Positions 45,225-55,506 are shown, numbered from the stretch's first letter. The stretch: 64,000 nucleotides of DNA from Nostoc sp. 'Lobaria pulmonaria (5183) cyanobiont' (GCF_002949795.1 NZ_CP026692.1:2787501-2851500), one strand, 5' to 3'. Program-made: numbers and translations. Notes: generated by a model not told the origin, from the sequence alone.

Positions 45225-47126
45225 CTAAAATACCTTCCGAGGTTTCCAACTAAGTTCGCATATTGTCCCGCGAGGGGAAAGCGATTCCCGTCGAAACTCT
45301 CCTCCTAATTCTCTCGCGAGTAATTTAGAATGTTTTGTGCCTTTATTTTCTAGCTTTGATATAATCCCAATACCGTTATCTTTGACGGATAATTTGTATT
45401 GATTTGCATGATAAATACCCGTTGCTTGAACACACTTTACTCCTTGGGCATGTTTGCCAACATTACACAAAGCTTCTTCCATAAACAGACATAGTTCACG
45501 TTTTTGTCCCATACTTAAATACTTATCATCAATGGGGTCAAAATTACGAATTTTTACTTTTAATATTTGAAAATATTCAAAATCAGGACGTTCTAATGTA
45601 CTTGAATAAACTTCATATAATAAATTATGAAGTGGTCGGTTCAATTCGAGGATCAATCCGCTTCCTAAACGCAAACTTTCTTCTGAGGTTAATGTTTCAA
45701 GTTTGAGGAATTCGCCAATTTCTCGAATTTCTAGATTGAGCTTTTCAAATTGTTCAAGGAGTTGTTCATCGGGTATATCTTTAGCACGCATATGCTTTAA
45801 TCCATAGGCGAGGGTTTGTAGAGGCCCATTATGAATTACAGTAAAAGTATGTTGAATTGTGTTTTGACGTTCGTTAATTTGCGATAGCAAGAATTTATCG
45901 TGCTGGTAAAATGCAAAAGCACTCAAGCCAACCCCATTGACAGCTAATATCACCAAATTGGGTGCTACAGGAATCCATACACCCCACAACCACAGCATCA
46001 CATACCCGTAGCTAAACAGACAAACTCCCGCGAGAGCAATACTAAGTAGATTTTTCCACACAGATTGGGTCAGCCGTCCAATAATAATCGGTAGAAAACC
46101 CCAAATAACTATCCATGTATATTCTCCCATATCTCCCCAACTGTGCAACATTGGGCGACCATCAATTACAGTACTGAGAATTTGACTGATGACATGAGCA
46201 TGATAGTCAACACCGTAAATTTGACCTTTTAATTCTAATGTTGACAAAGCAAATGTATAAAATAAATCCCCTGTACTTAAATTTCTGTTGCCAACTAACA
46301 CAATGCGATCGCGCAACAATTTTGCATAAACATTCTCATTTTTTTTATTGAGAATATCACGCAGCGACACAACATGAAAGGGCTGATAATTGTTGCGGAA
46401 GTTCATTAAAATTGACAATCCTCCATCCCCATGATTAATGCCTACATATCCACCAAAATTTTCGGTAATTCGGGGCAATTCAGTCTCCTGAATCATCATT
46501 GTGTTTGGGTCATTTTTACCCGTTTTGAACTCAATTTTTTTCGCTTTTAAGTACCTAGTTACTAACTGTAGCGCTAGAGAATATTTATCTTCTTTCTCAT
46601 TTCTCGGATTCGTTGTATATAACAAATAGCGTCGATTTTTACTATCTTCATCACTAAATAAATCAACAAATCCAATTTGTTCGGGTGGCAAACTTTGGGG
46701 TGGAGAAATCTCTTTTGGGGGGAAAATTTTTTCAATACTAATAATATTAGTGTTTTCCCGCCAAACCTTGGCAAGTTCTTCGCTACCAGGTTCAACGGGA
46801 ACATTTTTGAATATATCCAGCCCAATTGCTAGCGGTTTATAGGTTTCTAGCTTGGTGAGTAACTCTGCAATCTTCCGATCTGGAACTGGATATTGCTTAA
46901 CCCATTCAATATCTTTTTCGTCGATCCCCACAATTACTACACGTTCATCCGGTTTTTCTGGGGGACGCAGACGTAACATGGTATCGAGGAAAATCCATTC
47001 TAAAAATTGCATTCCTCCAACTATACGCATTAAGATCACTAACACCAACACCAGTATTCCCGGAGGTGCAGCAAGAGACCATAACCCAAATTCTTGGTAA
47101 ATGCGATTCCAGATTATCTTTCTCAT
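45225..47126 (-). CDS. CHASE2-domain sensor histidine kinase
   Basis: 633 residues. One membrane helix (PPGILVLVLVILMRIVGG, ~20-37) precedes a periplasmic CHASE2 domain (~40-320; RVVIVGIDEKDIEWVKQYPV, LLRDRIVLVGN). Three helices follow (~335-415). The kinase part has a HisKA_3-like box (FTVIHNGPLQTLAYGLKHM) and an ATPase domain with N-box LFMEEALCNVGKHAQ and G-box VKDNGIGI. It probably senses an external signal and phosphorylates the response regulator encoded 35 bp upstream on the same strand. The ligand is unknown. Confidence 0.88.
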   Translation of the reverse strand: MRKIIWNRIYQEFGLWSLAAPPGILVLVLVILMRIVGGMQFLEWIFLDTMLRLRPPEKPDERVVIVGIDEKDIEWVKQYPVPDRKIAELLTKLETYKPLAIGLDIFKNVPVEPGSEELAKVWRENTNIISIEKIFPPKEISPPQSLPPEQIGFVDLFSDEDSKNRRYLLYTTNPRNEKEDKYSLALQLVTRYLKAKKIEFKTGKNDPNTMMIQETELPRITENFGGYVGINHGDGGLSILMNFRNNYQPFHVVSLRDILNKKNENVYAKLLRDRIVLVGNRNLSTGDLFYTFALSTLELKGQIYGVDYHAHVISQILSTVIDGRPMLHSWGDMGEYTWIVIWGFLPIIIGRLTQSVWKNLLSIALAGVCLFSYGYVMLWLWGVWIPVAPNLVILAVNGVGLSAFAFYQHDKFLLSQINERQNTIQHTFTVIHNGPLQTLAYGLKHMRAKDIPDEQLLEQFEKLNLEIREIGEFLKLETLTSEESLRLGSGLILELNRPLHNLLYEVYSSTLERPDFEYFQILKVKIRNFDPIDDKYLSMGQKRELCLFMEEALCNVGKHAQGVKCVQATGIYHANQYKLSVKDNGIGIISKLENKGTKHSKLLARELGGEFRRESLSPRGTICELSWKPRKVF

Positions 47127-47161
47127 CTAGTCTTTTTTTAGATTAATTTTCCTTGTCGGTA

Positions 47162-47851
47162 TTAATCAATTAAACCTTCTTCGCGGGAACGAACTTCGGT
47201 TTGGATTCGCATATTCTTACCACCTTGCTTGCAGTCTTCAGGATATACTCCTAAAACATCCTGAATCTTCGTCCAGTAATTCCGCACTGCTCGTTCTGAT
47301 TTATACATTCGGTCGGCGATCGCTTTATCTGTCAAACTCTCTTCAAAAGCCAACCGCAACACTTCCAACCATTCCGGTTTGAGTTCGATACCCGTTTTAA
47401 TGTCTTTCGTGTGAGTTGCACCATTAAGTGCCAAATTAACCCGCATTAGCATTTCATCCTCGGGTAACCCTTTATCTGCGATCGCAAAACCTCCTTGATG
47501 ATTATCAATCTCATGTTTAATTCTGACTAAAGCCTTCACATAACTAGTTTGCACCATGAAATCCTGATGTGGATATTCTTGGAGCAAAGTTTGCAATAGC
47601 TTAATTCCGATATCAATTTCTGCTGTTTCCCCTTGCTGATTGGGAATTGATAAATCCATCACAATCAGGTTAAACTGCTGAATTTTTAGCTGATCAAGCG
47701 TTTCTTTTACTGTCTGAGACTTAATAATACAAGCTTCGGGATACTCTCGACTTAATATATCCAGAGTCCCAGTCAAAATTAATTGATGATCATCGACGAC
47801 TAGAATAACCAGTTCTTTTTCCACTGATAAATGTCCATAAACTTTTAACAA
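47162..47851 (-). CDS. NarL/LuxR-type response regulator paired with the CHASE2 kinase
   Basis: 229 residues as read from TTG at 47851. A GTG ten codons in (at 47824, VEKELVILVVDDHQL) may be the true start. The receiver has the acidic pair DD (20-21) and the phospho-acceptor D66 in NLIVMDLSIP, with the conserved lysine in IADKGLPED. The C-terminal HTH (FEESLTDKAIADRMYKSERA) is LuxR-like, so it should bind DNA. It lies directly upstream of the kinase on the same strand, a standard two-component operon. Its likely targets are the secretion genes nearby; that is inference. Confidence 0.85.
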   Translation of the reverse strand: MLKVYGHLSVEKELVILVVDDHQLILTGTLDILSREYPEACIIKSQTVKETLDQLKIQQFNLIVMDLSIPNQQGETAEIDIGIKLLQTLLQEYPHQDFMVQTSYVKALVRIKHEIDNHQGGFAIADKGLPEDEMLMRVNLALNGATHTKDIKTGIELKPEWLEVLRLAFEESLTDKAIADRMYKSERAVRNYWTKIQDVLGVYPEDCKQGGKNMRIQTEVRSREEGLID

Positions 47852-48483
47852 AACACCCAGACACTAGAAAATAAGTGATTAATCAGCATTTCAGACGATA
47901 CCGTAAGTTGGGAGCAAAGCGATCGCCATGAAACTAAGGCTGCTTCCCTAAAATTCCCGATGGCTAAAACCCTGATTATTGCGTGAGTTTGTAATCTACT
48001 GAATTTCTGATTCATATTTTGCACCTTTTACTCCTAACAAGGCTTGTTCAAGTATCTACCTATTTTAACTAGAGATGAATTTTCAAGCTATACACAAAAG
48101 TGCAAATCTAGACGTGTCAGTTTACTTTTATTCCACATTATAAATTTCATCTTGTAATATACAAGTGTTACAAATATTTGGCTAACAGTAGTTGAATCGC
48201 GATGTCTACGATGGGCTGTTTGGTGTCGCCAAAAGCCTAGACAATATTAAGAGATAGTGGTAAATATGTAGATGCATTTGCCCTGATTGGGACGCAAATA
48301 TCTCAGTTTTGCACAAAAATCTTTTCTCTTCAAGAATCCGAGAAGCAACAACTTCGGTTTGGAGGTTAAGTATACACCTACCAAAATGAGATGCACTAGA
48401 TTGGGACGGGCTTCTGCCTTGTTCACACAAAATTTTCCAAAGTCCAAACATAAACCAAAGTCCAACTCTCAAGAGCTAAAAAG
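47852..48483. other. gene-free divergent region
   Basis: About 630 bp between the minus-strand regulator and a plus-strand secreted protein. It must hold promoters for both. An AGATGCATTTGCCCTG motif (48270-48285) is a member of the dispersed family listed in the findings. Short frames on both strands look non-coding. Confidence 0.5.
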
Positions 48484-49131
48484 ATGATTAACATAAATTT
48501 TCAGAAAGTTGTTGCTTTAACTCTCGCTTTTATTGTTGCTTTCTCTAGTCCGGCCTTTGCGACAACAGCACCAGCACCAACACCAACACAATCAATACCA
48601 ACAATAGTTAAACCAGAGGGTTCTGTAGCGTTCTCAAAAGCGATAGTCGAAGCGCAAGATGCATTACTTAAAGCTGCTTTTGCTTCTCGTAATGCAAGGG
48701 TTAATAATCCCTTGTGTGAAAAATGTACAACAGATATAGCTAAATCTATCGCTGAAGCCCAATCTCTTATAGATAATGCTCCTGCTACTTATAATTCAGG
48801 TGCTGCAAATGACAAAGAAGCAACTGCTAAATCCCTAGCGGAAGCAGAAACAACCATTGGTAATGCGTTATGTAAAATACTTTCATTGTCTTGTACTACT
48901 AAGCCTAGTGCCAGTATCCAAAATGATGTGGTGCTTACTGGTGATGGTGATATTCCGCGTTGCTGCCCTCCTTCTCCTGGAGAACTTTCTATTATTGTTC
49001 AATTCCTAGCTCGTGCAAAAATATATGTGGGCGATGCGACTGCTATTGCTAAGGGATTTTCAAGAAATAAATTAAATTATCCAAATAAACTAAGCACAGA
49101 GGCGCAGAGAACACAGAGAGAGGAAAAATAG
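48484..49131 (+). CDS. small secreted protein with cysteine pairs
   Basis: 215 residues. A signal peptide (VVALTLAFIVAFSSPAFA) is followed by a Pro/Thr-rich linker (APAPTPTQSIP) and a helical, Ala-rich region (~60-130) with two cysteine pairs (PLCEKCTTDI and NALCKILSLSC). CC occurs in DIPRCCPPSPG. The last 13 residues (LSTEAQRTQREEK) are encoded by an intergenic-type repeat (CACAGAGGCGCAGAGAAC), so the original stop was probably lost. No family is recognised. Its place before the TpsA gene suggests a surface role. Confidence 0.6.
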   Translation: MININFQKVVALTLAFIVAFSSPAFATTAPAPTPTQSIPTIVKPEGSVAFSKAIVEAQDALLKAAFASRNARVNNPLCEKCTTDIAKSIAEAQSLIDNAPATYNSGAANDKEATAKSLAEAETTIGNALCKILSLSCTTKPSASIQNDVVLTGDGDIPRCCPPSPGELSIIVQFLARAKIYVGDATAIAKGFSRNKLNYPNKLSTEAQRTQREEK

Positions 49132-49182
49132 AGAGAATTTTTGCCTCAGTTTTGGGATATTTTTTTATTTGGCAGTGCTTAA

Positions 49183-49346
49183 GAGGATGTTTGAAAAGTA
49201 TTTTTGATAACATCTAAGCCTTCTATATCTAACCCCTCAGTCCCCCTTCCCTACAAGGTAATGGGGTTTTCAAAGCCTCTCGACCTTTCAGAGAGAAAAA
49301 TGGAAGCGGGGTTTTGAGTATACTTTATAACTTTTCAAACAACCTC
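49183..49346. mobile_element. 164-bp MITE flanked by TAA
   Basis: GAGGATGTTTGAAAAGT at the left and ACTTTTCAAACAACCTC at the right are inverted repeats. TAA flanks both sides (49180-49182 and 49347-49349), as for IS5-type insertion. Inside are CCCCTCAGTCCCCCTT and GAGAAAAATGGAAGCGGGG. A solo GAGGATGTTTG end is at ~37423. It lies in the leader of the TpsA gene. Confidence 0.85.
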
Positions 49347-49394
49347 TAAGCAATATCGGTGTTTTTATTTTAATTTTTCCAAGGAAAATTACTT

Positions 49395-52199
49395 ATGAAT
49401 CAAGCATATTCTCCTCAAAAAGCCAGTATTAAAAGTATTCTTTGTTTATGCTTAATAGCGACTGCATTCAGCCAAACTTTAGCAGTCCAGGCACAAATCA
49501 TACCCGATAATACTCTCCCATCAGAAGCTTCTCGACTCAATCAAAATAAAATTGAGGGTGGTGCAAGACGCGGCAGCAATCTTTTTCATAGTTTCAGTGA
49601 GTTCAATATCCAAGATGGGGAACAAGTGTATTTTGTCAATCCCACTGGCATAGAAAATATATTCACACGGGTGACAGGTGGGAATGCGTCAAATATTTTC
49701 GGGACATTGGGTGTTGATGGTGCAGCAAATTTGTTTTTGATTAATCCCAATGGAATTTTATTTGGTGAGAATGCGCTATTAGAGATACAGGGGAGCTTTG
49801 TGGGGACAACAGCCAATGGAGTGCAATTTGGGAATCAGGGTATTTTCAGTGCGACAAATCCCCAAGCACCGCCATTGTTGTTGACGATTCAACCTTCGGC
49901 GTTGTGGTTTAATCAGCTTAATCAAAATGCAGGGATTCAATATAAATTAACAGAAAAAAATCCCCCAGGCTCAGATGCATTAGGTTTAAAAGTAGGAGAT
50001 GGTAAAAGTTTACTGCTAGTGGGCGGTAATGTCAGCATAAATGGGGGAAAGTTAAATGCTTATGGTGGAAGAGTTGAATTAGGAGGATTGGCGGAACCTG
50101 GTACTGTGGCGCTGGGTGTAGATGGCGATAATCTCAGCTTGAAATTTCCTCTTAATGTGACTCGTGCTTCTGTATCCCTCACGAATGAAGCAGGTGTATT
50201 TGTAGCTAAGGAGGGTGGTGGTAATATTGCAGTCAACGCCAGAAATCTAGAGATTTTAGGAGGAAGTATCTTAAGTGGTGGTATTAGGACAAATTTCGGG
50301 ACATCTGAAAGTGTTGCGGGGGATATTACATTGAATGCTACCGGGGATATCAAGATTGCTCCTGATGGTAAGAGCCAAATTCCTGATCGTCCGAGCCAAG
50401 TTCGTAATCTTGTGCGCCGGGGGTCAAAAGGTAATGGGGGTAACATTACTATCGATTCTGCTTCATTCTCACTACGAGATGGCGCTTCTCTTCAAGCCTC
50501 AACTTATGGACAGGGGAATGCTGGGAATGTGACAGTGGCTGCAAAAAATGCTGTTTACCTCGCTGGTAAAGGAAGTGCCATCTACACCACTGTGGAAGCA
50601 GGAGAACCAGGAGAACCAGGAGGTGTAGGTAACGGTGGCAATATCAACATCAATGCTACAACACTGTCACTACGAAATGGCGCTCAAATTCAAGCCTCAA
50701 CTTCTGGACAGGGGAATGCGGGGAATGTGACAGTGGTTGCAAAAAATGCTGTTGACCTCGCTGGTAATGCTGCTATTTTCACCACCGTGGATGGTGGTAA
50801 AGGTAACGGTGGCAATATCGACATCAATGCTACAACACTGTCACTACGAGATGGCGCTCAACTTCAAGCCTTAACTGATAGACAGGGGAATGCGGGGAAT
50901 ATCAATGTTAAAGTAACAGGTGCTGTTGATATTGCTGGAAAGAATATCGATTTTGAAAGTGGGATTCGCAGCCAGGTTAAAACGGGGGCTGTTGGCAATG
51001 GCGGTAACATTTTTATCGATTCTGGTTCATTCTTACTAGGAGATGGCGCTCAAATTCGAGCCTCAACTTCTGGACAGGGGAATGCGGGGAATGTGAGAGT
51101 GGATGCAAAAAATGCTGTTGACCTCGCTGGTAAAGCTACCATCTTCACCACCGTGGAAGCAGGAGGTGTAGGTAACGGTGGCAATATCGACATCAATGCT
51201 ACAACACTGTCACTCACTAATGGCGCTCAACTACAAACCATTACTCGTGAAGCATCTGATGACCAGCCAGCAGGAATGGGGAATGCAGGCAATGTCAATA
51301 TTAAAGTAACAGGTGCTGTTGATATTGCTGGCAAGAAAGTTGATGTTGATAGTCCTGAGAACGAAACTGTTTTTGAAAGCAAGATTAGCAGCGAGGTGGA
51401 AACGGGGGCTGTTGGTAATGGCGGCAACATTTTGATCGATTCTGGTTCATTCTCATTACGAGACGAAGCTCTAGTTACTGCCTCAACTTTTGGACAGGGC
51501 AATGGGGGTAACATTGAAATCAACTCACCTAAAATTACCTTAGATAACCAAGGTAAACTCAACGCTGAATCTGCATTCAGTAACGCTGGTAACATCAACA
51601 TCAACAGCGATTTACTCTTACTCCGTCATGGCGCTCAAATTTCCACCACCGCAGGTACAGCCGAAAAAGGTGGTAATGGTGGTGACATCGATATCAACTC
51701 TAAATTCATCGTCGCCATCCCCGAAGAAAACAGCGACATTAGCGCCAACGCATACACTGGCAGAGGTGGAAAAGTCCAAATCAATTCCCAAGGTATCTTT
51801 GGTATCGAAAAGCGTCCAAAACCAACCGAAAAAAGCGATATTACTGTAAGTTCAACATTTGGCGTTTCCGGTATAATAAATATTAACGTACCAGATACCA
51901 GTTACATTCAAAATAGCTTCACTGGATTCTCACCAAACGTGATCGATACTAATGCACTGATCGCCAATAGTTGCATTTCACGCAGTTCCAAGCAAGAAGG
52001 TACATTCTTGATCACGGGTTCTGGTGCTTTACGTAGCAGTCCGGGGGATGGATTAATCTCAATCTATTCGACTGGTGAAGTGCGAAATGTCAATGACAGC
52101 AAATTGCAGACTTGGAAAAAAGGCGATCTAATTATCGAACCTACTGGTGTTTATCGACTTGCTGATGGACAGTTGATACTCAGTCGAGAATGTCATTAA
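49395..52199 (+). CDS. TpsA-type secreted beta-helix protein (filamentous haemagglutinin N-terminal domain)
   Basis: 934 residues. A signal peptide (SILCLCLIATAFSQTLAVQAQ, in part) is followed by the TPS domain (~35-180), with RGSNLFHSFSEFNIQDGEQV and NLFLINPNGILFGENA, which TpsB recognises. The rest is a right-handed beta-helix with repeated blocks (GNGGNININATTLSLRNGAQ, IQASTSGQGNAGNVTV) of about 70 residues. At least four are nearly identical in DNA. The C-terminus has one cysteine motif (ANSCISRSSKQEGTF). It should be exported by the TpsB encoded 3.3 kb downstream. Function: adhesion or surface structure; details unknown. Confidence 0.88.
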   Translation: MNQAYSPQKASIKSILCLCLIATAFSQTLAVQAQIIPDNTLPSEASRLNQNKIEGGARRGSNLFHSFSEFNIQDGEQVYFVNPTGIENIFTRVTGGNASNIFGTLGVDGAANLFLINPNGILFGENALLEIQGSFVGTTANGVQFGNQGIFSATNPQAPPLLLTIQPSALWFNQLNQNAGIQYKLTEKNPPGSDALGLKVGDGKSLLLVGGNVSINGGKLNAYGGRVELGGLAEPGTVALGVDGDNLSLKFPLNVTRASVSLTNEAGVFVAKEGGGNIAVNARNLEILGGSILSGGIRTNFGTSESVAGDITLNATGDIKIAPDGKSQIPDRPSQVRNLVRRGSKGNGGNITIDSASFSLRDGASLQASTYGQGNAGNVTVAAKNAVYLAGKGSAIYTTVEAGEPGEPGGVGNGGNININATTLSLRNGAQIQASTSGQGNAGNVTVVAKNAVDLAGNAAIFTTVDGGKGNGGNIDINATTLSLRDGAQLQALTDRQGNAGNINVKVTGAVDIAGKNIDFESGIRSQVKTGAVGNGGNIFIDSGSFLLGDGAQIRASTSGQGNAGNVRVDAKNAVDLAGKATIFTTVEAGGVGNGGNIDINATTLSLTNGAQLQTITREASDDQPAGMGNAGNVNIKVTGAVDIAGKKVDVDSPENETVFESKISSEVETGAVGNGGNILIDSGSFSLRDEALVTASTFGQGNGGNIEINSPKITLDNQGKLNAESAFSNAGNININSDLLLLRHGAQISTTAGTAEKGGNGGDIDINSKFIVAIPEENSDISANAYTGRGGKVQINSQGIFGIEKRPKPTEKSDITVSSTFGVSGIININVPDTSYIQNSFTGFSPNVIDTNALIANSCISRSSKQEGTFLITGSGALRSSPGDGLISIYSTGEVRNVNDSKLQTWKKGDLIIEPTGVYRLADGQLILSRECH

Positions 52200-52228
52200 A
52201 ATAACGTGAGTTCGACAAGTCTTATCTG

Positions 52229-52332
52229 ACCTCTCCCCCAGCCCCTCTCCGTGTCGGAGAGGGGAGCAAAAAGCTTAATTTTTCGTTGCTCTTCACTCTC
52301 CGTTTCCCAGGGGGAGGCTGGGAGGGAGAGGT
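52229..52332. terminator. nested palindromic repeat between TpsA and CHAT genes
   Basis: ACCTCTCCCCCAGCCCCTCT at the left faces GGGAGGCTGGGAGGGAGAGG at the right, and an inner hairpin CCCCTCTCC...GGAGAGGGG lies near the left arm. It separates two convergent genes and could terminate both. It also belongs to the dispersed repeat type at 23934. Confidence 0.6.
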
Positions 52333-52346
52333 TTTCGGAGATTTTT

Positions 52347-55124
52347 TTAAAGCCAATTACCGATCGCAATCATTGGTGCCCAATATACTGGATTATCATA
52401 CTTGATATTTATACCTTCAGAAGGCGGTAATTTCTTAGCATTAATCATCCGAATTTGGGCTTTTTGTAATGCTTCTGCAATACTAATTCCAGCGTTGCGG
52501 TAGTTGGTGTAAAATGTTTTGACTAGTTCAGATGTCGATGCATCTGTGACACTCCACAAAGAGGCGATCGCAGTCTTAACACCAACTTTTAATGCAACTC
52601 CAGCTAATCCTAGTGTAGATCGGTCGTCGCCAACTGCGGTTTCACATGCAGTCAGTACAAGAAGTTCGACGCTATCTAATTTGCGATTTGAGTTTTCTAA
52701 TTGATTAATAGTGAGTTTTTGGTTTTTGCCTGTGACAATGAAGGTGTCTTCAGGAATGACGCCAAATTGAGCGTGACTAGCTATATGGACAATTGGGTAT
52801 GTTGTTTTTTCAAGTTTTTGTTTAAAACTTTCGGGGACAAACTTATCATCAATGAGATCGGTATGATTGGGAAATAGACTTTTAACCGCACTGACTTCTT
52901 CCGGAACTGAAAAAAGCGCATCAAAAACCTTTCCGTCGATTGTTGCTTGTTGTGTCAAACCCAAAATTAATACCTTTTGCGTACTGCGATCGCGTTCTTT
53001 GGGTGTGGTAAGTCGTAAACTAGGGATTGTGGCAACTACGTAGGTTTCAACTAAGTATTTCTTTTGTTGGCGATCGTAAAGTGCGGCCATTGGAACACTA
53101 CGCAAAAACCCATCCTGAATAAACACAAGAGTTTTGACTGTCTCAGGTTTTATATCTTCAGCAAAAGGGCGAATTATCCAATCATAAAGCTGCGCCGCCG
53201 TTGTTGTATCGTAGTTAACTTCTTCTTCTCCTCTAATGAGTCCGGTACGAAACTCAGCAATTTTGTTCTGTAACTTGTCGCTGCTAACTATCTTACTTGT
53301 ACCTTGTTGATTGGGGTCTTCAATCCACTGAAATTTGGTCGTCTGATTGGGTAACTGCAATAATATCCCAGTTTTGCTATCTAAAATTATGGAACTCAAA
53401 AACCCAGTATTCTTAAACGCTGTACTATTATCTTCCAGGAGTTCGCCCACCGGTTTGGGATTCAACCCACTCAAAATGCAATCATTACCAAAATAATTTT
53501 GTAATTCTGCAAGTTTCAACGCATCGATGGTTTCGACCACTTGCGATAATTCCTTGGCATGTTGTTTTTCTGCAATTGCACCAACTGCTAACAAATCAAG
53601 CCGCGATCGCGCTAATGTGCGGTACAATGGTCGAACCACATCGCGGAAGTCAAACTGCACATCACGGTCTGCGGTTAAAATCTCCTGGCGGATATCTTCC
53701 AAAATTTCAAATGCTCTTTGATAGGATGCGATCGCTTCTTCTTTGCGATTCTGTTGATCTAAAATCCGTCCAGCTTGCCATTCCCACAAATACAAGCTAT
53801 CTTTTGCACTCAAATTTTTGTCTGCTGCAATGATTGCAGTTTGGGTATATTTTATTGCTTGCTTACTATCTTGACGACATTCCCAAAAATGTCCTAAAGT
53901 ACCATTAGCATAAGATTGTAGGCGATTGTCTTGTAAGTTATTACTAGTTAATATTGAGCTTTTGAGCAAATTTAATGCTTCGTTCTCCGATGAAACCATC
54001 TGAGTTTGACAGTAGGTAAAGGGCGAAGTTCTTTGAGAATGGCGCTGCAAGTATGCTAAATCAATTGCTCCATACACTTTTGTCTCTGAATCGGGTAAAT
54101 CTTCGAGAATTTTCAAAGCATCTTTATGGGCATTATTAAAAGTTTCATCGTCGATACCTTTTGTTTCATTTGTCTGGGAACCCAACTGAATTAAATTTAA
54201 TAATCCCCGCATCTCTGCTAAAGTTTGTTTTTGATTGTGAGCAAGTTTTATACCATTCTGAAAATATTCGCGGGCTTGGTTGTAATCTGCCGCAGACTTG
54301 TTGGTAAATTCCTTTTCCTTACTGAGAATACCAGCTTTATTTGCAGAATTCGCTTCTAATTCATGCAATTGAGCGCGACTTTTGTAAGCATTACCCAAAC
54401 TATTTAACACCAAAAATTCATATTCTGGAGAGACTTGTTGGGCGGTGTGTAAATATTTAATTGCTTGGTCATAATTGCCAATTAATCGATATGCCTCACC
54501 GAGAATTCCCAAAGCCACAATCTTACCGCGTTTATCGTTGTGTTTAGTGGCAATTTGTTCGGCACTTTCGGGAGTGCATTTTATTTCCTGACTTGGTTGA
54601 TTTTCGGAAATTTTCGACTTATCTACCAGTTGACCACATAAAAGTGCGATCGCTTTGCGAGGTTGTCCCAAATTGCTATAAACTTGGGCGAGTTCTGACT
54701 GCATTCGTCCCACTTGCTGGATATTTTCTACCGCCCTATAATCACGAATTGCTGCTGATAACGACTCAATAGCTGCTTGGTTTTGTCCTAGTTGTTGGTA
54801 AGCACGCGCTAAATTTTCATTTATAACTGCCGCACCTGACGGATTATTTTTATCCTGATTTAGTGCCTCTTGCCAGTGTCTTATCGCATTGTGAAAATTT
54901 CCAGCATCATAGTCTTTAATTCCTTGTTCAACTAGTGTAGTTATATTTGGAGTTTGTGCAGATACTAGTTGTCCAAACATCAAACATATTAAGAAGGTTG
55001 TCAAAAATAATAGTTGAAAAAATGTTTGATGCCAATTTAGTTTTTGATGTTGCTGAGTAAAGACATAAATTATCTTCTTACGAAGGTTTATAATTTTCAG
55101 CAACATCTGTATACGCTGAAGCAT
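52347..55124 (-). CDS. exported TPR-CHAT (caspase-like) protein
   Basis: 925 residues. An N-terminal hydrophobic segment (FLTTFLICLMFGQLVSAQ, after a basic stretch) acts as signal peptide or anchor. TPRs follow at ~60-470 (IKDYDAGNFHNAIRHWQEAL, ENLARAYQQLGQNQAAIESL). The CHAT domain fills the C-terminal ~280 residues. The catalytic dyad is H in YPIVHIASHAQFG and C in LLVLTACETAVGD. The end GISIAEALQKAQIRMI...YWAPMIAIGNW is typical. CHAT is a peptidase of the caspase/separase group, so it may cleave a secreted or membrane partner. It lies between TpsA and TpsB on the opposite strand. Confidence 0.88.
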   Translation of the reverse strand: MLQRIQMLLKIINLRKKIIYVFTQQHQKLNWHQTFFQLLFLTTFLICLMFGQLVSAQTPNITTLVEQGIKDYDAGNFHNAIRHWQEALNQDKNNPSGAAVINENLARAYQQLGQNQAAIESLSAAIRDYRAVENIQQVGRMQSELAQVYSNLGQPRKAIALLCGQLVDKSKISENQPSQEIKCTPESAEQIATKHNDKRGKIVALGILGEAYRLIGNYDQAIKYLHTAQQVSPEYEFLVLNSLGNAYKSRAQLHELEANSANKAGILSKEKEFTNKSAADYNQAREYFQNGIKLAHNQKQTLAEMRGLLNLIQLGSQTNETKGIDDETFNNAHKDALKILEDLPDSETKVYGAIDLAYLQRHSQRTSPFTYCQTQMVSSENEALNLLKSSILTSNNLQDNRLQSYANGTLGHFWECRQDSKQAIKYTQTAIIAADKNLSAKDSLYLWEWQAGRILDQQNRKEEAIASYQRAFEILEDIRQEILTADRDVQFDFRDVVRPLYRTLARSRLDLLAVGAIAEKQHAKELSQVVETIDALKLAELQNYFGNDCILSGLNPKPVGELLEDNSTAFKNTGFLSSIILDSKTGILLQLPNQTTKFQWIEDPNQQGTSKIVSSDKLQNKIAEFRTGLIRGEEEVNYDTTTAAQLYDWIIRPFAEDIKPETVKTLVFIQDGFLRSVPMAALYDRQQKKYLVETYVVATIPSLRLTTPKERDRSTQKVLILGLTQQATIDGKVFDALFSVPEEVSAVKSLFPNHTDLIDDKFVPESFKQKLEKTTYPIVHIASHAQFGVIPEDTFIVTGKNQKLTINQLENSNRKLDSVELLVLTACETAVGDDRSTLGLAGVALKVGVKTAIASLWSVTDASTSELVKTFYTNYRNAGISIAEALQKAQIRMINAKKLPPSEGINIKYDNPVYWAPMIAIGNWL

Positions 55125-55439
55125 AAAGAGTAATATTTTGATATATTTATTTTTGGTTTGTATATATAATTTTACTTTTATTATTTAAATTACCAGAAAT
55201 CAACACAAAAATAAATATTGATTACCTCTGTTTTATTACTCTCGTTAGAGAATATCCTCAGCCTTGTTTTTCTGTGCTTGGTTCCGAGTCAAGATTTTTT
55301 GTTTCAGTTGATAAAACAACGCTTTGAACAAGATTCAAGGTCGATATCTTTTTTCTCTTGCCGTAGACAAACATCTGGAAAAATCTCATGTGCAGTTTTC
55401 TGCAAAATGGAACACACAATCATGCGATCGCACGATACA

Positions 55440-55467
55440 AAATCATGCAAATATAGTTGCATGATTT
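55440..55467. promoter_or_regulatory. operator-like palindrome upstream of the TpsB gene
   Basis: AAATCATGCAA and TTGCATGATTT are perfect 11-bp arms around ATATAG. An extra half-site, AATCATGCG, lies about 20 bp upstream. The palindrome ends 39 bp before the TpsB ATG and is inside the divergent region shared with the CHAT gene. It could bind a dimeric regulator or fold in the leader RNA. Confidence 0.55.
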
Positions 55468-55506
55468 ATCAATATTGAGAACCGTTATAAATTTTATATA
55501 TAAACA

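Noticed and set aside
48206..48487. Several short open frames on both strands
   Set aside because: They overlap each other on both strands in an intergenic region and none has a start signal or recognisable sequence.
55218..55478. Plus-strand open frame of 86 codons in the CHAT/TpsB gap
   Set aside because: Cysteine- and serine-rich random composition, covers the palindrome upstream of TpsB, and has no ribosome site.
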